DNA of 64,000 nt. It comes from Pseudomonas putida. Lineage in GTDB: Bacteria; Pseudomonadota; Gammaproteobacteria; Pseudomonadales; Pseudomonadaceae. The notes under the pieces were generated by a model, which was not told where the DNA came from, ran no database searches, and was given only the letters and a program-made list of their open reading frames with translations. A program made the translations under genes and the position numbers. The stretch is taken from assembly GCF_002906855.1 (NCBI RefSeq), contig NZ_MINI01000028.1, forward strand, positions 744,001-808,000. The letters run 5' to 3'. Of the stretch, positions 49,035-57,419 are shown piece by piece. Numbering within the stretch: the stretch's first letter is position 1; each line of letters opens with the position of its first letter.

Positions 49035-49574
49035 ATGGCCACTCTCAAAGTCCCGGTAAGTGCCAACGACCATCGCCAGGGAAGTGCGCATGCCAAGGTC
49101 ACCTTGGTCGAATTTGGCGACTATGAATGTCCCTATTGCGGTGAAGCTTATTGGATGGTCAAGAATCTGCAACAGCATTTTCGCGATGACTTGCTGTTTG
49201 TGTTCCGTAACTTCCCTCTGACCACCGCTCACCCCCATGCATTGGGTGCAGCGGTCACCGCTGAGTATGCCGGGAGTCGAGGATTCTTCTGGGAGGCCCA
49301 CGACGAATTGTACGAAAATCAGGATCGATTGGGCCTGCCGCTGTATCGCGCCATCGTTCTCAAACACGGCCTTTCCAGGGAGGAATTCGATCTTGCAATG
49401 CAAGAGGATACTTACATTCCCAAAATACAAGCCGATTTCAATGGCGGTGTACGCAGCGGCGTGAATGGCACCCCAGCGTTTTACATTGACGGGCTTCGCT
49501 ATGACGGAGTTCCAGAGTTCATCGGGATGAGTCAGATGATTGAGCTTTTGTTAGTGCGTGGACGAAATCGCTAG
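49035..49574 (+). CDS. DsbA-family thioredoxin-like protein without signal peptide
   Basis: The 179-residue protein contains the thioredoxin-fold active site FGDYECPYCGEAYW (CPYC) and the cis-Pro region GVNGTPAFYIDGLRYDG; its middle helical insert includes FFWEAHDELYENQDRLGLPL. There is no signal peptide, so it is cytosolic, unlike classical DsbA. Similar domains are found as C-terminal extensions of NhaA antiporters and next to peroxiredoxins. It lies 11 bases after the peroxiredoxin gene. A degenerate second copy of its middle part lies at 51332-51442. Confidence 0.88.
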   Translation: MATLKVPVSANDHRQGSAHAKVTLVEFGDYECPYCGEAYWMVKNLQQHFRDDLLFVFRNFPLTTAHPHALGAAVTAEYAGSRGFFWEAHDELYENQDRLGLPLYRAIVLKHGLSREEFDLAMQEDTYIPKIQADFNGGVRSGVNGTPAFYIDGLRYDGVPEFIGMSQMIELLLVRGRNR

Positions 49575-49672
49575 AGAGCCAAATCGGCTTGGCATCACCC
49601 ACATCGGAGCCGAGGAAAAACCAACGTTAGCTTCCTTTTACATTAAAGAGGTGGGCACGGAGCCGGCAACTA

Positions 49673-50773
49673 ATGAAATCTTTGAAGTATTATGAAGAAA
49701 ATCGACACGCCACATGGTTGGAGTTGTTTTTTGACCTGACTTTCGTTGTTACGATAGGCCAAGTTACGCACACTCTCGGACATGTTCATGATGGGCACTT
49801 TGAACATAAGCAATTATGGACATTCTTACTGCTTTTTGTGCCGCTGTGGTGGATCTGGTCCAGTCACACGATTTACTCCAACAGGTTCGATACAGACAGC
49901 AATCTTCACCGTTTGGCAACATTATTCATAATGCTCCTGCTCATTGTGCTATCGGCACGGATCGGGGAAGACTTGGAAGTGAACTACTCGCTCATTATTG
50001 CCTGCTATTTTGGTATACGTGCAATCATCAGTGTTATGTATATTTCATCCATTAGTAAACTCGATTCTCGCGGCGAACTTTCCTCAAGGCTTGGCTTCGC
50101 CCTATTAGTTAGCGCAGTTATTAGCCTTTCATCCGTTATTTTTGACCCGCCCTTGCGTTACCTTGTTGCTTATATTGGGATTATTCTTGATATTCTGTTT
50201 CCTGTATTTTTCTGGACTAAACTAAAACCGTTGCCAGCACACACAGAGCACTTGGTTGAGCGCATAGGCCTACTCACCCTAATCTTATTGGGGGAGTCAA
50301 TTATTAGCCTTTCCGGAGGCTTATCTAACATTCAATGGGGTTATTATAATGTGATGGCAGCCATCACCGGATTTATCATGATTTGCAGTATCTGGTGGAT
50401 CTATTTTGATAGTTTTTACTTGCTGAACAAACATCAAAGCAGTATGAGTGGACACGCCTTAATCTACTCGCACCTTTTTCTTTTTATGGGGCTGGCACTT
50501 CTGGCAAATTTGATTAGGCATGCGATCCTGAACGACATTGCGATACGCGATTTCCAGATTATGTCGATCACCGGCATGGCCTTGTTTTTCCTAGGTAAGC
50601 AATATGGCTATTTCATAGCCGTGAGTAGAATAAGGAAGTATATCCTACAAAACACGTTGATAGTGTTTTCTTTGGGCGGGTTAGTCGTGTTTTTACCCCG
50701 CGTCGAGTACATATTGGTCGGCCTGACAGCAACCATGATCTCTTATGTTTTTCTAAATTTCAGATATCGTTGA
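49673..50773 (+). CDS. low temperature requirement A (LtrA) family membrane protein
   Basis: The 366-residue protein starts MKSLKYYEENRHATWLELFF and has the LtrA signature WLELFFDLTFVVTIGQVTHTL and VERIGLLTLILLGESIISLS, with about ten membrane helices. Its base and codon use are clearly AT-richer (TTA, ATA, TAT codons frequent) than the surrounding GC-rich genes, a sign of transfer from another lineage. LtrA was first linked to growth at low temperature in Listeria, but the molecular function is unknown. It follows the DsbA-like gene by 98 bases. Confidence 0.9.
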   Translation: MKSLKYYEENRHATWLELFFDLTFVVTIGQVTHTLGHVHDGHFEHKQLWTFLLLFVPLWWIWSSHTIYSNRFDTDSNLHRLATLFIMLLLIVLSARIGEDLEVNYSLIIACYFGIRAIISVMYISSISKLDSRGELSSRLGFALLVSAVISLSSVIFDPPLRYLVAYIGIILDILFPVFFWTKLKPLPAHTEHLVERIGLLTLILLGESIISLSGGLSNIQWGYYNVMAAITGFIMICSIWWIYFDSFYLLNKHQSSMSGHALIYSHLFLFMGLALLANLIRHAILNDIAIRDFQIMSITGMALFFLGKQYGYFIAVSRIRKYILQNTLIVFSLGGLVVFLPRVEYILVGLTATMISYVFLNFRYR

Positions 50774-51001
50774 ATCATCATTATCAGACCAGAGGGTGGG
50801 ACCAAGTGAGCAAGTGGCTGACTTGCGGTTACATGCTGCCCACTACGTCGTTCTCACTGCTCGTGCGCTACTCGCCGCTACCCTTGGTCTATTTGGGTTT
50901 GTAATCCTGGTATCGTCGACCATAGTTAAGAGTCTCGGATGCCCCTCTTAGCTATCGCGATCTGATAGCGCCAGCCGCATCGTAACAACAGGAGCCACAT
51001 C

Positions 51002-51304
51002 ATGGTCAAAGTAGCGTTGTTCGTTCGCCTAGAAGCAAAACCCGGGAAAGAAAAGGATGTAGAGAGCTTTCTTTTGGGTGGCCTTCCGTTAGTGGAGGAG
51101 GAGCCAGCCACTACAGCCTGGTTTGGAATCCGCTTGGGGCCGTCCACCTTTGGCATCTTTGACGCATTCCCGGATGAAGCGGGCCGGCAGGCTCATCTTT
51201 CGGGCAAGGTCGCGGCGGCGCTTATGGCAAACGCTGCCGAGCTATTTGCCGAACCGCCATCAATCGAGAAGGTTGACGTCCTTGCGGCCAAGCTACCCGG
51301 CTAA
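51002..51304 (+). CDS. antibiotic biosynthesis monooxygenase (ABM) family protein
   Basis: The 100-residue protein MVKVALFVRLEAKPGKEKDV...EEPATTAWFGIRLGPSTFGI...FDAFPDEAGRQAHL is a single dimeric alpha-beta barrel ABM domain. Such small proteins oxygenate or degrade reactive aromatic compounds or heme, or have unknown roles. It is preceded by a good site (AACAGGAG) and 228 bases of unassigned sequence after ltrA, which may hold a few codons of a decayed membrane protein (LLVRYSPLPLVYLGL). Expected partner genes are absent. Confidence 0.85.
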   Translation: MVKVALFVRLEAKPGKEKDVESFLLGGLPLVEEEPATTAWFGIRLGPSTFGIFDAFPDEAGRQAHLSGKVAAALMANAAELFAEPPSIEKVDVLAAKLPG

Positions 51305-51331
51305 GCAAACCCAATAGGAAGCTCCAGTCAG

Positions 51332-51442
51332 TACTGGGAGGCCCACGATGTATTTTGTGAAAATCAGGATAGCTTGGGCCTGCTGCTGTTCCGGGCGGTG
51401 ATCAATCAAAACACTTGTATTGAAGATAAATGTCATGGCTAA
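51332..51442 (+). pseudogene. degenerate copy of the DsbA-like gene (middle part)
   Basis: The frame YWEAHDVFCENQDSLGLLLF followed by RAVINQN parallels FFWEAHDELYENQDRLGLPLYRAIVLKH of the intact gene at 49035-49574, and the nucleotide sequence is similar over about 90 bases. It has no start or active site and ends at a TAA (51440-51442). It shows that a second copy once stood here. Confidence 0.7.
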
Positions 51443-51510
51443 AGTGCCGTGTCCAGGGTTCATGCCATGCTTGCGCGCTCGGTATAAGTGAAAGGATACG
51501 CGCGCAAATC

Positions 51511-51690
51511 GTGTCCAGGGACGGCGTGGAAGCCGCACAGAATCTGCAAGGCAACGTGCTCATCACGGGTTTAGGCTGGGTAGGGTAGATTGTTTGCCGG
51601 GCACCGGTCGCTCATGGCGCGAAGATCTCCATCATTGATATAGAACCGGAGGTCATCCGCGCCGTGACACCTTATGGTTTCGTCAAGTGA
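51511..51690 (+). pseudogene. degenerate copy of the kefB RCK-domain region
   Basis: The frame VSRDGVEAAQNLQGNVLITG, LGWVG, TAG stop (51586-51588), IVCRAPVAHGAKISIIDIEP, EVIRAVTPYGFVK matches residues of the intact KefB (VSMDGVEPAQNLQGHVLIIG...IDMDPEVIRAVEPYGFK). The nucleotide match to about 46815-46990 is obvious over about 170 bases. It carries one internal stop and ends at TGA. It follows the DsbA-like remnant directly. Confidence 0.8.
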
Positions 51691-51719
51691 GCATTCGTCG
51701 GCGTAGCAGTGACCGATGT

Positions 51720-52703
51720 TCAATGAGCTGCCTGACGCGGCTGCACTCCGAACTGCGCAACGATGTGCGTACCCAATTCCTCAATAACTTCCACCGCAGG
51801 GCGCTTGCCGTATTTGAGATTGAGAATGACGTGGTCCACGCCGATTTCCTCAAGCGACTCCAGCAAAAAACGTAGCTGGTAACGTCCAAGTCTGAACCCC
51901 AAATGGATACGTGTGGGTGGCGTTGACGGATTCTCATCGAGATCGATGTACAGCGACTGAGTAAAGGGCTTATACACAGAACCACATTGTTTCGTGACCT
52001 CCAGTCGCCAATCTTCCACGACCAGCCGCTGCATGTTCGGAATGCGTGGATAGTTGATCCATCCGTTGCTCTCACGCGCGATCCAATCCAGTGACTGGCG
52101 ACTGTTGCCGGTCACGAGCATTGGAATGAATTGGGTGGTCGGTTTCGGAATCAGGTCTGCGCCTTGCATTTCACCAGTGCTCCAGTGGATGGGCTCAAAA
52201 CTGGTGCTGTGGGCGCGGCGAATCACTTCGTAGTGTTCTCGAAAGATCTCTCCACGCCTTTCTGGATCGACGCCAAACGCCGAAAACTCCACTGGCCGAT
52301 CTCCCGAAGCAACCCCCAGAATCAAGCGACCAGTGCTCAACTGATCTACGCTGGCTGACGCCTTGGCCGTGTGCAGGGGATGGTGCAGCGGGATGGCGAT
52401 GGAGGCGGTGCCAAGTGCAATCTCCGAGGTATGGGCGGCCATATAACCCAGGTAAACCCAGGGGTCGAAGACTTGGCCGACATCGCCGAAGCCAGGGTCG
52501 CGAAGCGGCACGTCGCGAAACCAGAGCGCGCAGAAGCCCAGCGCCTCGGCTTGTTTAGCCAGTGTGACCTGGTTGAGCATGCTCGGAGTGTCCCCGTCGA
52601 ACGCCTCCATGGGAAAGAATAATCCAAGGCTCAAATGCCCCTGAGTGAAGGTTCGGCTGAACCCTCGATGCTTCTGGTAAGGAATCGTGCTCGGCCGATA
52701 CAT
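51720..52703 (-). CDS. LLM-class flavin-dependent oxidoreductase (BA3436-like)
   Basis: From the ATG at 52703 the protein has 327 residues and contains LSLGLFFPMEAFDGDTPSML, ALGFCALWFRDVPLRDPGFG, VYLGYMAAHTSEIALGTASI and TGRLILGVASGDRPVEFSAF, a bacterial-luciferase-like TIM barrel of the BA3436-type subfamily. GAGG lies eight bases before the chosen ATG; an ATG at 52718 is also possible. It would use reduced flavin to oxidise an unknown substrate. It stands alone, convergent to the degenerate kefB copy. Confidence 0.87.
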   Translation of the reverse strand: MYRPSTIPYQKHRGFSRTFTQGHLSLGLFFPMEAFDGDTPSMLNQVTLAKQAEALGFCALWFRDVPLRDPGFGDVGQVFDPWVYLGYMAAHTSEIALGTASIAIPLHHPLHTAKASASVDQLSTGRLILGVASGDRPVEFSAFGVDPERRGEIFREHYEVIRRAHSTSFEPIHWSTGEMQGADLIPKPTTQFIPMLVTGNSRQSLDWIARESNGWINYPRIPNMQRLVVEDWRLEVTKQCGSVYKPFTQSLYIDLDENPSTPPTRIHLGFRLGRYQLRFLLESLEEIGVDHVILNLKYGKRPAVEVIEELGTHIVAQFGVQPRQAAH

Positions 52704-53183
52704 ACGGATTGACCTCATGGCAGAACGTGAACAGCGCCCCCGTTTCCAGAGGTGCTGCGGCATCGGTCGCTTTTGAACGGCAGTGGGGGGGCTGGGTCTG
52801 GCTTTTACCCGTTGCGCCGTACTGCTGGTCGTGTGGACCGGACTCAGGGGGCAGTTGCTGGCGATAGGCGCGGGTTGGTCCGGGTGGGTGTTAAGCGGAC
52901 GGTCAAAGGAAGTCAGATCTCTCGGCTCTATACCACCAGATGGGCAAGGCGTTCGAGGAATCATTCTATAAGCGTAGGCGGTTTTGCAGCTCTCCGCCAT
53001 ATTCTTACAATCGAGCCGCTGGCGGGCGAAAGTCGCGTATCGAAGGCCGTTATCGGTCGTTTCCTGCCATTCCAGAACGGCCGCTATTGGCCGATAGCTG
53101 TCTTCCCCGAAGGGCAGCTATGGGTCGGAAGCAGCCATCTACGACCGGCCGCTTTCTCGGCCCATGAAAAGGAATTAAAAAAA
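52704..53183. other. divergent intergenic region with a dispersed repeat
   Basis: The 480 bases between the flavin oxidoreductase and the chorismate mutase genes hold no convincing gene. The right part (about 53040-53160) contains palindromic GC-rich sequence and copy 2 of the dispersed repeat. The chorismate mutase promoter should lie to the right of it. Confidence 0.4.
53121..53149 (+). repeat. dispersed 29-bp intergenic repeat, copy 2
   Basis: The sequence TGGGTCGGAAGCAGCCATCT then ACGACCGGC matches the minus-strand copy at 36731-36759 at 25 of 29 positions. It follows a stretch GGCCGATAGCTGTCTTCCCC that forms a hairpin with GAAGGGCAGCTATGG in part. Confidence 0.6.
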
Positions 53184-53498
53184 ATGGAAGTAACGTGCAC
53201 CTCACTGGATGAAGTCCGGCAGCGCATCGATGTCATCGATCGAAGCCTCGTTTCATTGCTCACTCAACGCGGCAAGCTCGTGGCGCAGGCCGCGCGCTTC
53301 AAGAAAACCACCGATGACGTACGCGCGCCGGCGCGGGTCGAGCAAGTCATCGAGAAGGTGCGAGTAATGGCAGGCGAGGCGGGCGCTTCGCCTGCGGTGG
53401 TGGAGCAGGTCTACCGGGCCATGATATCGGCGTTCATCGCCGAAGAGCTGAACGTTCACGCCACGCTGACTGCCACTGATCCAGCGGGCAATGCGTGA
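53184..53498 (+). CDS. chorismate mutase type II (AroQ/PchB-like)
   Basis: The 104-residue protein MEVTCTSLDEVRQRIDVIDR, SLVSLLTQRGKLVAQAARFK, VRAPARVEQVIEKVRVMAGE and VVEQVYRAMISAFIAEELNV is an all-helical AroQ-class chorismate mutase with the expected Arg (R14-type), Lys and Glu positions. It is a stand-alone monofunctional protein, as in PchB-like isochorismate pyruvate lyases and mutases. The ATG at 53184 follows AAGGAATT; long upstream in-frame sequence is not conserved. No other aromatic or salicylate gene is adjacent. Confidence 0.85.
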   Translation: MEVTCTSLDEVRQRIDVIDRSLVSLLTQRGKLVAQAARFKKTTDDVRAPARVEQVIEKVRVMAGEAGASPAVVEQVYRAMISAFIAEELNVHATLTATDPAGNA

Positions 53499-53532
53499 GC
53501 ATTCATCGGAGCAGCGTGCATCAGGCGGGCAG

Positions 53533-53626
53533 GGCGCCTCAACCTTTCACAAGGGATCGAGGCGCCTCTGGGTAATGACTACAGCGACAGCGCGGTCACC
53601 CGCGAAGACTTGGCGTTGGGTGACCG
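53533..53626. terminator. two hairpins between convergent genes
   Basis: GGCGCCTC (53533-53540) pairs with GAGGCGCC (53559-53566), and CGGTCACCC (53593-53601) pairs with GGGTGACCG (53618-53626). They lie between the ends of the chorismate mutase gene and the convergent lipoprotein gene, so each could stop one transcript. Neither has a strong T-tract. Confidence 0.5.
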
Positions 53627-53633
53627 TGGTCGG

Positions 53634-53963
53634 TCAGTCCACCCGCACGAACACATTCTTGGCCATGTTGCTGCCGCCAATGGCTTCCAGACGCTTGCCG
53701 CCGTCCAGTACGCGCACATTGATCAGTGCCTGGCCATCCTTGTCGCGCGCGACGACCTCATCATCCTTGCGCTCCCACTCCTCGACCTTGAACTTGTTGC
53801 CGTTGGCAATGATGTAGTCCTTGGCGAACTCGACTTTCTGTTTTGGGCCCTGGATGCCCATCACCGTGGTGGTCTGTTCATAGGTGCCTTCCAGGGCATC
53901 GTTGCCGCAGCCGGCCAGTACACAGAAGGGCAATGCTGCGAGCACGAGTTTGATTTGACGCAT
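53634..53963 (-). CDS. small lipoprotein
   Basis: The 109-residue protein MRQIKLVLAALPFCVLAGCG has a lipobox LAGC at residues 16-19, so it should be lipidated at Cys19. The mature part (ALEGTYEQTTTVMGIQGPKQ, FAKDYIIANGNKFKVEEWER) resembles small beta-rich pseudomonad lipoproteins of unknown function. It stands alone on the minus strand with hairpins beyond its end. Confidence 0.85.
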   Translation of the reverse strand: MRQIKLVLAALPFCVLAGCGNDALEGTYEQTTTVMGIQGPKQKVEFAKDYIIANGNKFKVEEWERKDDEVVARDKDGQALINVRVLDGGKRLEAIGGSNMAKNVFVRVD

Positions 53964-54386
53964 GGGATTTCCTTATCGATTGGCTTTGATCGAACGACCA
54001 GGCGCGAGTCAGGGCGCCGGTCCTTCGGCTACCGCACGGGGTGCGGTCAACGCCGCGGGATTATACAGACCGTTTAAAAAAAATCAGATTTTGCGCCTTT
54101 CTTGTAGTCCATTCCCCAAAGATACTCTTCCCGCATATTTTCCGTTGTGGTTGCTCTGCCAAGGGCTTTAGTCTCGGCCTGTCGCTGCTCATCAGCGACA
54201 CGGCTTTGACAGGCCGTAACTCTGATGTGCAGCAGTTGCACTGTTGCCCCGGACCTTGGTGCATCTGGACCGTGAGGAGGGTATTCGCACCAGCAATCGC
54301 CTGGGCACGGCTGACCCGGAGCGGTTCGATGCGTTGCTGCGTGGCAACGGCTCGCCGGTCTGAGCGCACACGCCTGAACGCCGCAA
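53964..54386. other. intergenic region with a coding remnant
   Basis: This 423-base stretch has no intact gene. A plus-strand frame at 54226-54363 ends at TGA and reads ALLPRTLVHLDREEGIRTSN followed by RLGTADPERFDALLRGNGSP, which looks like the C-terminal end of a lost protein that was not recognised. An AT-rich part near 54060-54130 could carry the lipoprotein promoter on the minus strand. Confidence 0.4.
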
Positions 54387-55688
54387 TCAGTGTTCGCCGG
54401 TGATCTCCCGCGCTAGGGTCAGGCGGCGCGTATGAAAGTCGTACTCATAGAGTTCGGCATAGCGCCCCCACTCGATCGCCACCTTGAGTACGCGCTCGGC
54501 TTCCTCTGCGTCCATGTACTCCGTCAGGCGGTCGAGCACGGTCTTTTCCAGCAGGCCGGCGGGCTCCAGGTGGAGGCTGTCGAGGATGTAGCTGATCAGC
54601 GACACGCGCCCCTTGCACTGGCGCGCGAACAAGTCCTGGCGCCTTGCCTGGCGGGCCGTCACGTAGTTGCGGCCCTGGCGTGTAAGGCGGATATCGCCCT
54701 CGATCACCTGGGCAAAGCCAAGCAGGCCGAGGGCCTCGTAGATCGGGAACAGCACCTCGTCGGGCAGCGCGGTTTCCTCGGCCAGGTGCGGCAGGTCGGC
54801 CTCGCCGTTGAAGGGCTCGCCGGCGATGAGTTCGAGCACGCTTTCCATCCGTGCGATGTCGGCGTCGGGCAGTCGGTAGCCCAGCTCCACAGCCGGTGGT
54901 GCACCGGCGGCGGCGATGGCTTCGGGGCCCTGGGTCATGAGCGCGTAAACGTCGTCGATCAGTGCGCGGACTTCCGCTGAGTCGGCATTGCGCGGGCGGG
55001 GCAGGTCGATGTGCAGTTCCGAGCGCACCCGGCCCGGGTCGCTGGAGAGGATGAGGATGCGGTCGGCCATCATCACCGTCTCCTCGATGTTGTGCGACAC
55101 CACCAGAATGCTGCGGGTGGTGATGCGGCGTTCTTCCCAGAGTTCGAGCATGTCGTTGCGCAGGGTTTCGCCGGTGAGTACGTCGAGCGCCGAGAAAGCC
55201 TCGTCCATCAGCAGCACTTCGGGGTTCATCACCAGGGCGCGGGCAATGCCCACGCGCTGACGCATGCCGCCGGAAAGTTCGCGCGGCAGGGCGCCACCGA
55301 AACCGGACAGGCCGATCAGCTCCAGCGCCGTGTCGGCCAAGCGCTGGCGTTCGGCCGGGTTCATGCCCTGGGCCTCCAGGCCTAGCTCGACGTTCTGCTG
55401 CACGGTCAGCCAGGGGAACAGTGCGAACGACTGGAAGACCATGGCCACGCCGCCTACCGGGCCGTGGATCGGCTGGCCGCGGTAGGTGACGGTGCCGCGG
55501 TCGGCGCCGACCAGGCCGGCGATGATCCGCAACAGGGTCGACTTGCCCGAACCGGAGCGCCCGAGCAGGGCGACGATCTCACGCTCGCGCAGGTTCAGGT
55601 CGACGCCTTCGAGGACGGTGCGCGGGGTGCCGTCGGAAGCCTGGAAGGCCTTGCTCACGCTCTTGAGCTCGATCAGCGATGGTTTCAT
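54387..55688 (-). CDS. ABC transporter ATPase, nitrate/sulfonate type with C-terminal AAA-associated domain
   Basis: The 433-residue protein has a full ABC ATPase in residues 1-260: Walker A LLGRSGSGKSTLL near 43, signature LSGGMRQRVGIARAL and Walker B LLMDEAFSALD, followed by SHNIEETVMMADRI. Residues about 280-430 form an extra domain (IARMESVLELIAGEPFNGEA, RQDLFARQCKGRVSLISYIL) that matches the AAA-associated C-terminal domain found on anion-type importers. It follows the permease gene by 9 bases. No binding-protein gene is adjacent; the substrate is probably an anion such as a sulfonate or nitrate-like ion. Confidence 0.9.
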   Translation of the reverse strand: MKPSLIELKSVSKAFQASDGTPRTVLEGVDLNLREREIVALLGRSGSGKSTLLRIIAGLVGADRGTVTYRGQPIHGPVGGVAMVFQSFALFPWLTVQQNVELGLEAQGMNPAERQRLADTALELIGLSGFGGALPRELSGGMRQRVGIARALVMNPEVLLMDEAFSALDVLTGETLRNDMLELWEERRITTRSILVVSHNIEETVMMADRILILSSDPGRVRSELHIDLPRPRNADSAEVRALIDDVYALMTQGPEAIAAAGAPPAVELGYRLPDADIARMESVLELIAGEPFNGEADLPHLAEETALPDEVLFPIYEALGLLGFAQVIEGDIRLTRQGRNYVTARQARRQDLFARQCKGRVSLISYILDSLHLEPAGLLEKTVLDRLTEYMDAEEAERVLKVAIEWGRYAELYEYDFHTRRLTLAREITGEH

Positions 55689-55697
55689 GGCAAGTCC

Positions 55698-57419
55698 TCA
55701 GCGAAGGTTTTCGGCAAGCAGGTACAGACGGCGCCAGAACACGCGGTTTACCAGCATCACGTAGATGCACATCACGCCGATCCCTAGGGCGATGCGGTGG
55801 AAATCACCAGCGTCGGTCATCTGCTTGATGTAGCTGCCCAGGCCGTTGGCAACCAGCGAGGTGTCGCCCCAGCTGACGTATTCGGCGACGATGCTGGCGT
55901 TCCACGAGCCGCCGCTGGCGGTGATGGCGCCGGTGATGAAGCTGGGGAACACCGCCGGCAGGTATACGCGTTTCCATTTCAGCCAGCCGCGCAGGCCGAG
56001 GTTGTCGGCGGCCAGGCGCAGTTCGTAGGGAATGGCCGCGGCACCTGCGACCACGTTGAACAGGATGTACCACTGGGTGCCGAAGACCATCAGCGGGCTG
56101 AGCCAGATGTTCGGGCTGAGCTGGAAGTGCACCAGCACCAGGACCACCAGCGGGAACAGCAGGTTAACCGGGAAGGCGGCAAGAAATTGCGCCAGCGCCT
56201 GGACCTTCTGCGAGTAGCGGGGCCGCAGGCCGATCCAGATCGACAGCGGCACCCACACCAGCGAGGCGAGGGCGATCAGCAGCATCACCCGGCACAGGGT
56301 GATCAGGCCCAGGCCGAGCACGTGCAGGGCCTCGCCCCAGCCGACGTCCTGGTGCACGAACAGCCCCAGACGGATGAAGGCGAAGGCGCAGACCAGCACC
56401 AGGGCCGCGTCCCAGGCGCGTGACCACCAGGCGGGCAGGCGCAGCCACTGGCGCCGCGCCACGGTGCCGTCGTGGCGTTGAGCGAACCAGCCCATGGCGC
56501 TCTGGAACCCCTTCGCCAACAACGCGCTGAAGCCGCTCAGCCAACGGCTGCGGCGCCCCCAGTCGAGCAGCCAGGAGCGCTGCGCGGTATCGCCCTGGGT
56601 GTCTTCGAAGCGGAAACGGTCGGCCCAGGCCAGCAGCGGACGGAAGAACAACTGGTCGTAGAGCACGATGCCAGTGAGCATCGCGCCGACGGCCCAGCCG
56701 ATGGCGCCGAGGTTGCGTTGGTCGATGGCCACGGCGATGTAGGAGCCGATACCGGGCAGCTTGATATCCTGCCCGGCCACCGAGATGGCCTCGGCGGCAA
56801 CCAGGAAGAACCAGCCGCCGGACATCGACATCATCATGTTCCACAGCAGGCCGGGCATGGCGAACGGCAGCTCCAGGCGCCAGAAGCGCTGCCAGGCCGA
56901 GAGGCGGAAGATCCGCGCGGCCTCGTTCAGTTCCGGCGGCACGGTGCGGAACGACTGGTACAGGCTCAGCGCCATGTTCCACGCCTGGGAGGTGAAGATG
57001 GCGAAGATCGCCGCGCATTCCACGCCCAGCAGGTTGCCTGGAAAGAGTGCGATGAAAGGCGCGATGGCAATGGCCTGAAAGCCCAGGATGGGCACCGACT
57101 GCAGCACGTCCAGCAGCGGGATCATGGCCTTCTCGGCGGCGCGGTACTTGGCCGCCAGCGCGGCGAAGAGGAAGGCGAACAGCAGCGAGAAGCCCAGCGC
57201 GGTGAACATCCGCAGCATGGTGCGCAGCAGGTAGTAGGGCAGGTTGGCCGGGTCGAGGGAAATCGGCAGCGCCTCGCCGACCACGAACGGACGGCTCATC
57301 TGCATGGCGCCATAGGCGGCGAGCACCAGCAATACCAGCACCAGCGGCAGCAGGATCCAGTCCCAGCGATTGGGCGCGGCGTTACGCAGGCCTGGCGACG
57401 GGGTGAACAGGCGGGCCAT
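55698..57419 (-). CDS. ABC transporter permease with two fused permease domains
   Basis: The 573-residue protein from the ATG at 57419 contains two binding-protein-dependent permease domains: the first near residues 70-260 with the EAA-type loop NEAARIFRLSAWQRFWRLEL PFAMPG and the second near 370-560 with ELRLAADNLGLRGWLKWKRV followed by YLPAVFPSFITGA. Duplicated permeases of this kind belong to anion-type ABC importers. The ATPase gene follows immediately. The earlier in-frame start at 57518 lies in sequence without conserved features. Confidence 0.9.
   Translation of the reverse strand: MARLFTPSPGLRNAAPNRWDWILLPLVLVLLVLAAYGAMQMSRPFVVGEALPISLDPANLPYYLLRTMLRMFTALGFSLLFAFLFAALAAKYRAAEKAMIPLLDVLQSVPILGFQAIAIAPFIALFPGNLLGVECAAIFAIFTSQAWNMALSLYQSFRTVPPELNEAARIFRLSAWQRFWRLELPFAMPGLLWNMMMSMSGGWFFLVAAEAISVAGQDIKLPGIGSYIAVAIDQRNLGAIGWAVGAMLTGIVLYDQLFFRPLLAWADRFRFEDTQGDTAQRSWLLDWGRRSRWLSGFSALLAKGFQSAMGWFAQRHDGTVARRQWLRLPAWWSRAWDAALVLVCAFAFIRLGLFVHQDVGWGEALHVLGLGLITLCRVMLLIALASLVWVPLSIWIGLRPRYSQKVQALAQFLAAFPVNLLFPLVVLVLVHFQLSPNIWLSPLMVFGTQWYILFNVVAGAAAIPYELRLAADNLGLRGWLKWKRVYLPAVFPSFITGAITASGGSWNASIVAEYVSWGDTSLVANGLGSYIKQMTDAGDFHRIALGIGVMCIYVMLVNRVFWRRLYLLAENLR

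Noticed and set aside
52752..53183. N-terminal extension of the chorismate mutase frame
   Set aside because: The upstream 144 codons are not conserved-looking and contain a dispersed repeat; the mutase fold starts at 53184.
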